From the NCBI GenBank assembly GCA_003228175.2, contig QGNQ01000009.1:1-64000 (forward strand): 64,000 nucleotides of DNA, written 5' to 3'. How positions within the stretch are numbered: position 1 is the stretch's first letter; each line of letters opens with the position of its first letter. Source of the stretch: Chloroflexota bacterium. GTDB taxonomy: Bacteria > Chloroflexota > Dehalococcoidia > Bin125. A program made the position numbers and the translations under genes. Below the pieces are notes generated by a model that was not told the DNA's origin, made no database searches, and saw only the letters and a program-made list of their open reading frames with translations. Positions 1 to 9,398 of this stretch are shown piece by piece.

Positions 1-2
1 AA

Positions 3-407
3 GAGATGCCGGTGGAGCTCTCACCTGGGCGCACGGCCATCGTCAAGTTCCTCACCGTGGGCGACGCCAATCGTGACGGCACCCGTCCCGTCTTCTTCGA
101 GCTCAACGGCGAGCCTCGTCAGGTGACTGTGCGCGACCAGGCGCTCAAGGCGGAGGTCCGCAACCAACCCAAGGTGACCCCCGGCGAAGCGGGGCACGTG
201 GGCGCGCCCACGCCGGGGCTGATCACCGGCGTCTACGTGAAGCGCGGCGCCGTGGTGACGCGCAACGACAAGCTCCTGGACCTGGAGGCGATGAAAATCC
301 AATCGACCATCTACGCCCCCTTCGACGGTCGTGTTGAGGACGTGCTGGTCGAACCCGGGCAGCAGGTCGAGCCGAAAGATTTGCTTGTCGTCGTGACCAG
401 CACCTGA
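3..407 (+). CDS. Pyruvate carboxylase-type C-terminus with biotinyl domain (partial, 5' end outside window)
   Basis: Biotinylation motif LEAMKIQS near the C-terminus, preceded by PYC-like carboxyl-transferase tail; frame open to the window edge. Confidence 0.85.
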   Translation, partial: EMPVELSPGRTAIVKFLTVGDANRDGTRPVFFELNGEPRQVTVRDQALKAEVRNQPKVTPGEAGHVGAPTPGLITGVYVKRGAVVTRNDKLLDLEAMKIQSTIYAPFDGRVEDVLVEPGQQVEPKDLLVVVTST

Positions 408-513
408 GACGCGGCGCCTGCTTGGCGATGGGCGCCTGTCGATCCTGCGTCGCGCCAGGCGTCGTAGTTGCGAGCGCCGGACGACGATCCGGCACACGAA
501 GAGAGGACCTGCG

Positions 514-843
514 ATGCGTTACCTGTTGCTGATCTATGACAACGAAGCCACCGTTGAGCACACACCGGAGATGATGGGGGCCTACGAAGCCTTCACCAAG
601 GAGGTCCAGGACGCGGGCGTCTACATCGTCGGCGAGCCGCTGCAGCCCACCGCCACCACCGTCCGCGTGCGCGGGGGCGCCGCCGCCAACACGGACGGCC
701 CCTTCGCCGAGACGAAGGAACAGCTGGGCGGCTACTACATGCTGGACTGCGCGAACCTGGACCAAGCGCTGGGCTACGCGGCGAAGATCCCGACGGCGAA
801 AACCGGCTCGATCGAGGTGCGCCCGATCATGGAAATGGGCTAA
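514..843 (+). CDS. YCII-related / DGPF-domain protein
   Basis: MRYLLLIYDNE...DGPFAETKEQLGGYYMLDC...IEVRPIMEM is typical of DGPF/YCII proteins; located directly upstream of an ECF sigma gene. Confidence 0.9.
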   Translation: MRYLLLIYDNEATVEHTPEMMGAYEAFTKEVQDAGVYIVGEPLQPTATTVRVRGGAAANTDGPFAETKEQLGGYYMLDCANLDQALGYAAKIPTAKTGSIEVRPIMEMG

Positions 844-872
844 CGCCCAGCGACGACCGCAGGGGGGCGTCG

Positions 873-2150
873 ATGACGACGGACGAGCCTCGCGCCCCCA
901 TCCCGAACCCTGCCTCGCGCCTGCTCGACACCGTCGTCCGCGAGGAGTGGGGCCAGATCCTGGCCGCACTGATCGCGACCTTCCGCGACTTCGAGCTGGC
1001 CGAGGACGCACTGCAGGACGCCATCGTCACGGCTCTCGACCACTGGCCGCGCGACGGCGCCCCGGACAACCCCGCGGCGTGGCTAACGACCGTCGCGCGG
1101 CGCAAAGCGATCGACCGCCTGCGCCGCTCGCAGATGGACCGCGAGAAGCGCGCCCTCCTGCCGCGCGATCGCACCATCGATGTCGATGCAGCGGCGATCC
1201 TGGACGAGCACGGCGCCATCCCCGATGAGCGCCTGCGGCTGATCTTCACCTGCTGCCACCCGGCGCTGGCGTCGGAGGCACAGGTCGCCTTGACCCTGAA
1301 GTCGCTCGCCGGGCTGACGACGCGGGAGATCGCGCGCGCCTTCCTCGTCAGCAACGCCACCATGGCCCAGCGTCTGGTCCGCGCCAAGCGCAAGATCCGC
1401 GACGCCGGCATCCCCTTCGAGGTGCCGGCGCCGGACCGGCTGGGCGAGCGCATCGATGACGTGCTCTCGGTCCTGTACCTGATTTTCAACGAGGGCTACC
1501 TGGCCGCCGAGGGCAAGGACGTTGTCCGCGCCGAGCTCTGCGGCGAGGCCACCCGGCTGGCGCGCATGCTCGTGGAACTCACGCCGGAGCGGGCCGAGCC
1601 ACGCGGCCTGCTCGCTCTGATGCTCCTGCACGACGCCCGCCGCGAAGTCCGCACGGGCGCCGATGGGGCCATCGTCACGCTGGAGGACCAAGACCGCTCG
1701 CGCTGGGATCAGGCCAAGATTCGCACCGGTGTCGCCGTCCTTGATCGCGCCCTGGAACTGCGACAGCCGGGGCCGTATCAGATCCAGGCCGCGATCGCGG
1801 CGCTGCACGGCGAAGCGAACACGGCCGCCGCGACGGACTGGGCGCAGATCGCTGCCCTCTACGGTCGCCTGCTACAGCTGCAGCCGACACCCGTCGTCGC
1901 GCTGAACCGGGCCGCGGCCGTCGCCATGGCGGACGGGCCCCGCGCCGGCCTCGCCCTGCTCGCCGACCCGGACCTGGCCGAGCGGCTGTCGGACTACCAC
2001 CTCTACCACTCCGCCCGGGCCGACCTGCTGCGCCGGGCCGGCGATGGCTGGGCCGCCGCGGGCGCCTACAAGCGCGCCCTGGAACTCACCCATAATCGTG
2101 GCGAGCGCCTCTACCTGGAGCGTCGTTTGGCGGAGGTGGGGGGTGGTTAG
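873..2150 (+). CDS. RNA polymerase ECF sigma factor, long-C-terminus (ECF42/DUF6596-like)
   Basis: Region 2 and 4 motifs (AEDALQDAIVTALDHWP, LTTREIARAFLVSNATMAQRLVRAKRKI) plus a TPR-like C-terminal extension; DGPF neighbour. Confidence 0.9.
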   Translation: MTTDEPRAPIPNPASRLLDTVVREEWGQILAALIATFRDFELAEDALQDAIVTALDHWPRDGAPDNPAAWLTTVARRKAIDRLRRSQMDREKRALLPRDRTIDVDAAAILDEHGAIPDERLRLIFTCCHPALASEAQVALTLKSLAGLTTREIARAFLVSNATMAQRLVRAKRKIRDAGIPFEVPAPDRLGERIDDVLSVLYLIFNEGYLAAEGKDVVRAELCGEATRLARMLVELTPERAEPRGLLALMLLHDARREVRTGADGAIVTLEDQDRSRWDQAKIRTGVAVLDRALELRQPGPYQIQAAIAALHGEANTAAATDWAQIAALYGRLLQLQPTPVVALNRAAAVAMADGPRAGLALLADPDLAERLSDYHLYHSARADLLRRAGDGWAAAGAYKRALELTHNRGERLYLERRLAEVGGG

Positions 2151-2192
2151 TCGGGCTCGAAGAATGACTGGTCGCGGCTAGCGCCCCTGCCA

Positions 2193-2966
2193 CTAGCGTC
2201 CTTCCCATTGGGGCGCGCGCTTCTCCCGATACGCCGCGGGGCCGGCCTTGGCATCCTGCGTGGCGCCGGCGACCTTGCGCATGGTCTCGCCGAAGCGGAC
2301 CGCGTTGACGAAGTCGGACTCCTGGCCGCGGTAGGCGACTTCCTTCGTCGCGCGCACCGCCAGCGGGGCGGAGAGCAAGAGCCGATCGGCGAGCGTGCGC
2401 GCCGCGTCCATCAGCTCGTCGTGCGGGGTGATCTTCCAGACCAGGCCCATCTCCTTGGCCCGCACCGCATCGACGCGCTCGCCGATCAGCAGGAGCTCCA
2501 TCGCGTTCTGCCAGCCGATCCGCTTGGGCATGCGAATCGCGCCCTGGATCGTTGGCACGCCGATCCGCACCTCCGGGAAGCCGAACTGTGCCCGTTCACT
2601 CGCGATCACGAAATCACAGGCCGCCACGAGCGTGCAGGCGAAGCCCAGGCAGTACCCATTGACCGCCGCGATCGTCGGCTTCCAGACCTCCAGCCCGCTC
2701 TCCAGCGATGTCATGGACGGCACCTCCCAGAACGACCCCTGGGCCTGCGCGCCACCGAAACCACTCACGTCGGCGCCGGCGCTGAATGCCCGTCCCGTGC
2801 CCGTCACGATGCCGACCCAGGCCTCGTCGTCCTCGCGGAACGTGCGCCATGCGTCGTTGAGATCTTGGCGCAGCTCCGCGTTGATCGCGTTCAGCGCCTC
2901 GGGCCGGTTGTAGGTGATCGTCGCGACACGGCCGTCGCGTTCATACAGGACCGTCTCGCCCATCAT
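2193..2966 (-). CDS. Enoyl-CoA hydratase/isomerase family protein
   Basis: GRAFSAGADVSGF oxyanion-hole motif and crotonase fold sequence. Confidence 0.92.
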   Translation of the reverse strand: MMGETVLYERDGRVATITYNRPEALNAINAELRQDLNDAWRTFREDDEAWVGIVTGTGRAFSAGADVSGFGGAQAQGSFWEVPSMTSLESGLEVWKPTIAAVNGYCLGFACTLVAACDFVIASERAQFGFPEVRIGVPTIQGAIRMPKRIGWQNAMELLLIGERVDAVRAKEMGLVWKITPHDELMDAARTLADRLLLSAPLAVRATKEVAYRGQESDFVNAVRFGETMRKVAGATQDAKAGPAAYREKRAPQWEGR

Positions 2967-3087
2967 TGACTCCTTATCCGCAGGCGTTCGCTGCTCGCGG
3001 CGCAGGCTGCGGCCGGCCCAGCACGAACGAAGATCGGGAGTGGATGCTACCGCAGCCGCGCCGCGTGCCCGCTGCTAGCCTCCGGCC

Positions 3088-3675
3088 ATGTCCACGTCCC
3101 GACGCCGCCAGCGCCTGCGACACGTCCTCGAGCGCCGCCAGGACGATGTCACTGTCGTGTTGGACAACGTTCACGACGCGCACAACGCCTCCGCCGTGCT
3201 GCGCAGCGCCGATGGCTTCGGCGTGGGCCGCATCGCCTTGCTGTACACCGACAACCCCATGCCGGTCCTCTCCGACGGCGTCTCCGGATTCACGCGCAAA
3301 TGGATGCAAATCGACAGTTACGACGACCCACAGGCCTGCATCAGTGAGATACGCGCTCGTGGTGAGTGCATCATCGCAACACACCTTCAGGAAGACACCA
3401 CCAGCCAGCTCGAAGTCGATTGGACGGGGCCCGTGGCGCTCATCCTGGGCAATGAGCACCAAGGCTGCACACCCGAAATGCGCGCCGCCGCCGACGCCAC
3501 CGTCGCCATTCCGATGCTGGGCATGGCGCAAAGCTTCAATGTTTCGGTGGCGGGCGCTATCATCCTGGCCGAGCTGTACCGCCAACGCGCGGCACAGGGG
3601 ATGTATCAGCCGAAATGGAACCGCGTCAAAGAGGCGCTCTACCGTTCCTGGCTGGCGAGAGAATCCCCCCAGTGA
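3088..3675 (+). CDS. tRNA/rRNA 2'-O-methyltransferase, SpoU/TrmH family
   Basis: VLDNVHDAHNASAVLRSADGFG, LILGNEHQG, FNVSVAGAIIL SPOUT motifs. Confidence 0.88.
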   Translation: MSTSRRRQRLRHVLERRQDDVTVVLDNVHDAHNASAVLRSADGFGVGRIALLYTDNPMPVLSDGVSGFTRKWMQIDSYDDPQACISEIRARGECIIATHLQEDTTSQLEVDWTGPVALILGNEHQGCTPEMRAAADATVAIPMLGMAQSFNVSVAGAIILAELYRQRAAQGMYQPKWNRVKEALYRSWLARESPQ

Positions 3676-3763
3676 CGGCTGTCACATCTCGGGCTCGCAG
3701 AGTCGGACGCCTGCAGCGGTAGCGGATACGCTGCGCAAACCAGCCATGCCGCGACGCGGCGCA

Positions 3764-3776
3764 CACACATTGTGTG
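3764..3776. promoter_or_regulatory. Perfect dyad CACACA-T-TGTGTG upstream of thiolase
   Basis: 6-bp arms with 1-nt spacer, ending 18 nt before the ATG at 3795 and upstream of GAGGAG. Confidence 0.35.
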
Positions 3777-3794
3777 ACTAGAGGAGTACAGAGA

Positions 3795-5096
3795 ATGGAA
3801 CTGCAAAGCGTAGTACTGGTAGATGGTGTGCGATCGCCGTTCGCCAAGGGGGGCCGCGGCGGCTTCGCCGCCACCCGGCTGGACGATATCGCCGTCACGG
3901 TGCTGAAGGCGCTGCTGGCGCGCAACCCGAAGCTCGACCCGAACGAGATCGAAGAGATCGGCGTCGGCAACGTTGGCGGCGTGGCGGAGTTCGCCGGACT
4001 CGCGGGGAACCACATCGGCCGGCTGGCCGGGCTGCCCGAGTCCGTCTGCTCCTTCGATGTCTCTCGCCAGTGCGGCAGCAGCATGGAATCCCTGCACCGC
4101 ATCGCGCAGAGCATCATGGTCGGCGCGACAGAGGTCGGTATCTCCATGGGCGCCGAGCGCATGGGCCGCCAGCTGGGCGGCGCCGCCGCCGAAGGCAACC
4201 GCATCACGGAGTTCAACACCGATCGCCACGACATGACCCCGCTGCAGCGCAACATGGCGTCGGATCACGCGGCCAGCTTCTCCCAGCCGATTCCGGATTT
4301 CATCCTGGACTCGGACCCGGTGCTCTCGATGACGCAGACGGCGCAGAACGTCGCCGACACCTACAACCTCACGCGTGAGCAACTGGACGGATTCGCGGTC
4401 GAGAGCCACCGCAAGTACGGCGAGGCCCTGGCCGCCGGCTTCTACGACGACGAGCTCGTCCCGTATGAGACCGAGAAGCCCGTCATGAACGACGACGGCT
4501 CCGTGGACCTCAGCCAGCACGGCGAGAAAATCCTGGTCTCGCAGGACGAGGGCTACCGCGCCGGCACGAACATGGAGACCCTGGCCACGCTGGGCCCCGT
4601 CAAGGGCATCAAGAGCTATGGCGACCGGGATCTCATGATCACGGCCGGCAACTCCTGCCCCACCAACGATGGAGTCACCGCCGCGCTGATCATGAGCGAG
4701 GCCAAGGCCAAGGGCCTTGGCCTTGAGCCGCTGGCCCGCATCATTGGCTTCGGTGTCGCCGGCGTGAAGCCGCAGCTGATGGGCCTGGGCCCCGTGCCGG
4801 CGACCCGCAAGGCGCTCGCGAACGCGGGCATCACCGCCGACCAGCTCGACCGCGTGGAGTTCAACGAAGCCTTCGCGGCGCAGGTCATCCCGAGCATGGC
4901 GGAGCTGGGCATCCCCCTGGAGAAGGTCAACGTCAACGGCGGCTCGGTCGCGATCGGCCACCCGCTGGGCGCGACGGGCACCCGCCTGGTCCACACCCTG
5001 GGCCGGGAGATGAAGCGCTCCGGCGCAAAGTACGGCCTGGCCACCCAGTGCATCGGCGCTGGCATGGGCATCTCCACGATCCTCGAATCCGTCTAG
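3795..5096 (+). CDS. Thiolase family protein (acetyl-CoA acetyltransferase)
   Basis: SRQCGSSMESLHR active-site region, NVNGGSVAIGHPLGATGTRL, CIGAGMG; GAGGAG RBS before the ATG at 3795. Confidence 0.92.
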   Translation: MELQSVVLVDGVRSPFAKGGRGGFAATRLDDIAVTVLKALLARNPKLDPNEIEEIGVGNVGGVAEFAGLAGNHIGRLAGLPESVCSFDVSRQCGSSMESLHRIAQSIMVGATEVGISMGAERMGRQLGGAAAEGNRITEFNTDRHDMTPLQRNMASDHAASFSQPIPDFILDSDPVLSMTQTAQNVADTYNLTREQLDGFAVESHRKYGEALAAGFYDDELVPYETEKPVMNDDGSVDLSQHGEKILVSQDEGYRAGTNMETLATLGPVKGIKSYGDRDLMITAGNSCPTNDGVTAALIMSEAKAKGLGLEPLARIIGFGVAGVKPQLMGLGPVPATRKALANAGITADQLDRVEFNEAFAAQVIPSMAELGIPLEKVNVNGGSVAIGHPLGATGTRLVHTLGREMKRSGAKYGLATQCIGAGMGISTILESV

Positions 5097-5104
5097 TCAG
5101 TTCC

Positions 5105-5137
5105 GACCGGCCGCCCACAGACCCGGGGCGGCCGGTC
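5105..5137 (+). terminator. Candidate intrinsic hairpin downstream of thiolase
   Basis: Perfect 11-bp stem GACCGGCCGCC / GGCGGCCGGTC, 11-nt loop, 8 nt after the stop; no clear T-tract. Confidence 0.5.
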
Positions 5138-5160
5138 CGCTGACCGGCACGAAACGGGTC

Positions 5161-5940
5161 ATGCGTATCGAAGTCGCGGCGGACACGGATGTCGGACGGC
5201 TGCGCGCCGTCAACCAAGACGCCGTGCACGCCGCGACTTTTCGATCCCGCCCCGATGGCCCGGTGGATCGCGCTTGTCTGATCGTCGCCGACGGACTGGG
5301 CGGACACGCTGCGGGCGAAATCGCCAGCGCCCTCGCGATCGAGACGATCGCGGACGCCAGCGCGTCGCTGCTCTCCCGCCCTGACGTGTCCCTGGACTCG
5401 CCAGACAGCGCCAGCGCGATCGCGGACGCCGTGCAGGAGGCGCACACGCGCATCCTCGCCCGCGCCACCCAAGAGCCTCGGCTGGCAGGCATGGGCACCG
5501 TGATCGTCGTCGCCTGGCTCGTCGTCCGCGAAGGGGAGGCCGGCATGCTGCTCGCCCACGCCGGCGACTCGCGGGCCTACCACCTGGCCGATGGCGCGCT
5601 CCGCCAAGCCACGCCGGACCATTCCTGGGTGGGGGAGGCCGTGCGCGAGGGCCGCCTGACCGCCGACGAGGCCCGCACCGACCCGCGACGCAACGTCGTC
5701 ACGCGCTCGCTGGGCGCGCAGGAGACCGTCGAGGTCGAGCTGAACGGCCCCACGCGCCTCAGTCCAGGCGACCGCATCCTGCTCTGCAGCGACGGCCTGC
5801 ACGGCGTTGTCGACAACGACGCACTACGCGACCTTCTGGGCCAGGGAGACCCCTCGGCGACCGCGCGCGCCCTGATCGACGCCGCCAACGCGGGCGGTGG
5901 GCCCGACAATATTGGTGTCGCGATCGCCGCCATCGGATGA
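5161..5940 (+). CDS. PP2C-family protein serine/threonine phosphatase
   Basis: DVGRLRAVNQDAVH, VADGLGGHAAGEIAS, HAGDSRAY, GGGPDNIGVAI motifs. Confidence 0.93.
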   Translation: MRIEVAADTDVGRLRAVNQDAVHAATFRSRPDGPVDRACLIVADGLGGHAAGEIASALAIETIADASASLLSRPDVSLDSPDSASAIADAVQEAHTRILARATQEPRLAGMGTVIVVAWLVVREGEAGMLLAHAGDSRAYHLADGALRQATPDHSWVGEAVREGRLTADEARTDPRRNVVTRSLGAQETVEVELNGPTRLSPGDRILLCSDGLHGVVDNDALRDLLGQGDPSATARALIDAANAGGGPDNIGVAIAAIG

Positions 5941-5962
5941 GCCCGGCCGCGCCCAGCGGGGG

Positions 5963-6472
5963 CTAGTCTCGCGACAAGGCCAGCCCCGGCACGACCTCGA
6001 GGTTTGGGATCTTGCGCAGCTCCGACGGATGCAGCCGCAGCTTGCAGGAACGACTGCCCCCGCCGATCACGATCTCCGGCAGATCCAGCAGGCGCGGATC
6101 GATGTACTTGGACAGATCTTCCGGCAGTCCGAACAGCGTCACGCCGCCGATCAACATGCCCGTCAGCGCCACCGTGTCCTCACCGCTCGCGAACGACAGT
6201 TTGCGCACGCCCATCAGCTTGCGCATCGTCTTATTGACGTCGAGGCGCTGGTTCGCCGTCACGCAGGCCGCCGAAAACACCCGTGGCTCCTTGCGCGACG
6301 CCACGATGATCGTGTTGCCAGACGACCCCGGATCGATCCCGTAGTGCGCGCAGAACTGCTCCGTGTCGGCCAGGGCCGGGTCGCAGGCCATGCGCTCGTA
6401 GCGCACACTCAGGGCGTCCAACTGCGCGAACACGGTCGATTCGGCGGCTTGCATCGAGAGATCGTCGGGCAT
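5963..6472 (-). CDS. YbaK/EbsC-type aminoacyl-tRNA deacylase family protein
   Basis: IVASRKEPRVFSAACVTANQRLDVNKTMRKLMGVRKLSFAS; YbaK-like fold. Confidence 0.8.
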   Translation of the reverse strand: MPDDLSMQAAESTVFAQLDALSVRYERMACDPALADTEQFCAHYGIDPGSSGNTIIVASRKEPRVFSAACVTANQRLDVNKTMRKLMGVRKLSFASGEDTVALTGMLIGGVTLFGLPEDLSKYIDPRLLDLPEIVIGGGSRSCKLRLHPSELRKIPNLEVVPGLALSRD

Positions 6473-6577
6473 GATGCGGCCCAGAATACCGCGACCGCAT
6501 CCCCGCTCCAGTCGCGACTGTATTGCTGCGCCCGATCGGCCCTCCTAGGCTGAGCAGCGCGCCACGAAGGAGGCCCC

Positions 6578-7651
6578 ATGCGATATCGCCGCATCGCCGG
6601 AACAGACATCGACGTGTCCGAGATCGGCTTCGGCGTCTGGACGGTCGCCGCCGGCTGGTGGGGCGACTTCAGCGACGACGAAGCCGCCGCCCTGCTGCGC
6701 GAAGCGCGGGAGCTTGGCATCACCTTCTTCGACACCGCGGAGACCTACGGCAACGGTCGCGGCGAGACGGTGCTGGCCCACGCCTTTCCCGGGGCCGAGC
6801 GCGACAAGATCGTCATCGGCACCAAGTTCGGCTACGACTGGCAGCATCGGGCGGCGGACAAGCAAGCCGGCCACCAGGAGGCGGAGCACAACTGGGATCC
6901 TGCCTTCCTCGAAACCGCCCTGCGCGGCTCCCTGGAGCGGCTGGGCACTGACCGTATCGACCACTGGCAGCTGCACAACCCGCGCATGGACGCCCTGCAA
7001 CGCGACGACCTCTGGACCTTCCTCGAGAAAATTCAGCGCGAGGGGCATGTTCGCTCCATCGGTGTCGCCCTGGGCCCCGCGATTGGTTGGCAGGAGGAGG
7101 GCGAGTATGCGATGGCGCATCGGCCTGCCCACACCGTGCAGATGATCTATAACGCGCTGGAGCTGGACCCCGGTCGCGCCCTGCTGCGTGCCGCCAAGGA
7201 GTCCGGCACGTCGCTGCTCGTGCGCGTGCCGCACTCCTCCGGCATGCTCGAAGGGCAGTACACGGCGGACACCGTCTTCGCCGAGAACGACCATCGACGC
7301 CACCGCCCTCGCGCCTGGCTGCTCAACGGCCTCAAGAAGATCGATCAGCTCGGCTTCCTGACCGACGACGGCGCGACCCTGGGCCAGAAGGCGCTGCGCT
7401 ACGTGCTGCGTGACCCGGCGATCGTCAGTGCCCTGCCCAACATCTACAACCGTGAGCAACTCCTGGAGTTCGCGGCGGCCTCCGACGTGGCCGATATCGA
7501 CGACGCCCAGGAGGCCACCATCACCTCCCTGTTCGAGGCCAACTACGGCCTGCCCGTCGAGCAGGAGGCAGGGCTGAATCCCGAGACGCAGCGTCGGCAC
7601 GAGGCCGCGAAGGCGCCCGCCCAAACGGCAGAAGGATCGGCCTCCCGATGA
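6578..7651 (+). CDS. Aldo/keto reductase family protein
   Basis: MRYRRIAGTDIDVSEIGFGVWTV...FFDTAETYGNGRGE; AGGAGG RBS. Confidence 0.92.
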   Translation: MRYRRIAGTDIDVSEIGFGVWTVAAGWWGDFSDDEAAALLREARELGITFFDTAETYGNGRGETVLAHAFPGAERDKIVIGTKFGYDWQHRAADKQAGHQEAEHNWDPAFLETALRGSLERLGTDRIDHWQLHNPRMDALQRDDLWTFLEKIQREGHVRSIGVALGPAIGWQEEGEYAMAHRPAHTVQMIYNALELDPGRALLRAAKESGTSLLVRVPHSSGMLEGQYTADTVFAENDHRRHRPRAWLLNGLKKIDQLGFLTDDGATLGQKALRYVLRDPAIVSALPNIYNREQLLEFAAASDVADIDDAQEATITSLFEANYGLPVEQEAGLNPETQRRHEAAKAPAQTAEGSASR

Positions 7652-8460
7652 CCACCACCGAATCCGCACAGGCCTCCCACCCGCATCAGGGCGAGCATCC
7701 GCCGGCGGCGGCCGGCGCCCAGGCGCATCAGCACGGCGCTGGTCCGGCCCACGGCAAGCAGTTCGTCAAGTTCAGCTTCTTCCGCGTCCGCGACGCCGTC
7801 CGCTCCGCCTGCGCCGATGACCGGGCCGCGTTGGCCGCCCAGCTCGCGACGCTGCTGGACGCCTCCGCCGAACGCATGTTGACCCGGACGTACAGCACCG
7901 TCGGTACGCGCGCCGACACGGACTTCCTCGTTTGGCAGGTCTCCGACGAGCTCTCCGAGATCCAGGATTGGCACGGGGCGCTGCTGGGCTCGCCGCTCGG
8001 CGCTGCCCTCACCCGGCCGCACTCCTTCCTCTCGATGACGATGCGCTCCATGTACAGCAACCCGCTGCACCCCGAGACGAAGGGCCGCGAGACCCTGCGC
8101 GAGGACGGCGGCACCGCTGACTACCTCTTCCTCTACCCCATGGTCAAAACCAAGGACTGGTACAAGCTCCCCCTGGACGAGCGCCAGGCGATGATGAACG
8201 AGCACATCGCCGTGGGGCACAAGTACCACAACATCAAGATCAACACGACGTACTCCTACGGCCTCGATGACCAGGAGTTCGTCGTCGCGTTCGAGGGCGA
8301 CAGCCCGGGCGAGTTCCTGGCCCTGGTGCGGGAGCTGCGTACCTCGCGATCGACCAGCTACACGGAGCGCGACACGCCCATGTTCACCTGCCGACGCGTT
8401 GCGCCGGCCGCGCTGGCCCAGTCGATCGGACTTCGCGGCGAAATCGATCAGGCCCAGTAG
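7648..8460 (+). CDS. Chlorite dismutase-like / HemQ coproheme decarboxylase-like protein
   Basis: YLFLYPMVKTKDWYKLPLDERQAMMNEHIAVGHKYHNIKINTTYSYGLDDQEFVVAFEGD; ATGA overlap with upstream gene. Confidence 0.85.
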   Translation: MTTTESAQASHPHQGEHPPAAAGAQAHQHGAGPAHGKQFVKFSFFRVRDAVRSACADDRAALAAQLATLLDASAERMLTRTYSTVGTRADTDFLVWQVSDELSEIQDWHGALLGSPLGAALTRPHSFLSMTMRSMYSNPLHPETKGRETLREDGGTADYLFLYPMVKTKDWYKLPLDERQAMMNEHIAVGHKYHNIKINTTYSYGLDDQEFVVAFEGDSPGEFLALVRELRTSRSTSYTERDTPMFTCRRVAPAALAQSIGLRGEIDQAQ

Positions 8461-8549
8461 CGAACTGCGCCCGCGCGACAGCCCCACAAGCCGGGCGGGC
8501 GGCTATCCTGGCGCACGTCCGTCCCCCCGCGCATTCGACAGGAGCCCCC

Positions 8550-9395
8550 ATGGTCAGCTTCGGCGTCACGATTTTCGCCACCGACTACTCCATTCAGCCC
8601 GTGCCGCTGGCCAAGGCGCTGGAGGAGCGCGGCTTCGATTCCGTGTTCGTCACGGAGCACACGCACATCCCCGCCAGCCGCACCTCGCCCTGGCCCGGTG
8701 GCGCCGACCTGCCGCCGGAATACTGGCATACGCACGACCCGTTCGTCGCGCTGGGCGCGATGGCCGCCGTGACGGAGAACCTGAAGCTGGGCACCGGCAT
8801 CACCCTGATCCCGGAACGCGACCCGATCCTGATGGCCAAGGTCGTCGCCTCGCTGGACTTCATCTCCAACGGGCGCGTGCTGCTGGGCATCGGCGCCGGC
8901 TGGAACGCGGAGGAGATGGGGAACCACGGCACCGCCTTCGCGGACCGCTGGAAGGTCACCAAGGAACGCATCCTCGCCATGCGTGAGATCTGGAACAACG
9001 AGGAGGCCGAGTTCCACGGCGACTTCGTCAACTTCGACAAGATCTGGGCGCACCCCAAGCCCGTCCAGGAGGGCGGCCCGCCGATCCTGATCGGCGCCGA
9101 CACCAAGTGGGCCTACCCGCGCGTCGTCGACTACGCCGACGGCTGGTTTCCGATCTACGGCCGCAACGACCTGGCGCAGAGCATGGCCCAGATGCGCGCC
9201 GTCGCCGACGAGGCCGGTCGCGACATGGCGACGATTCAGACCGGCGTCTTCGGCGTGCCGGCCCGCGAAGAGATCGTCTCCGAGCTCACCGAGATCGGCT
9301 TCGAGCGCATCGCGTTCCGGCTGCCGTCCGAGACCGAGGCCGAGATCATGCCCCGCCTCGACAAGTACGCCGCGCTGATCGCGTCGATGAGTTAG
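8550..9395 (+). CDS. LLM-class (F420-dependent-type) oxidoreductase
   Basis: VTENLKLGTGITLIPERDPILMAKVVASLDFISNGRVLLGIGAGWNAEEM. Confidence 0.9.
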   Translation: MVSFGVTIFATDYSIQPVPLAKALEERGFDSVFVTEHTHIPASRTSPWPGGADLPPEYWHTHDPFVALGAMAAVTENLKLGTGITLIPERDPILMAKVVASLDFISNGRVLLGIGAGWNAEEMGNHGTAFADRWKVTKERILAMREIWNNEEAEFHGDFVNFDKIWAHPKPVQEGGPPILIGADTKWAYPRVVDYADGWFPIYGRNDLAQSMAQMRAVADEAGRDMATIQTGVFGVPAREEIVSELTEIGFERIAFRLPSETEAEIMPRLDKYAALIASMS

Positions 9396-9398
9396 CAC

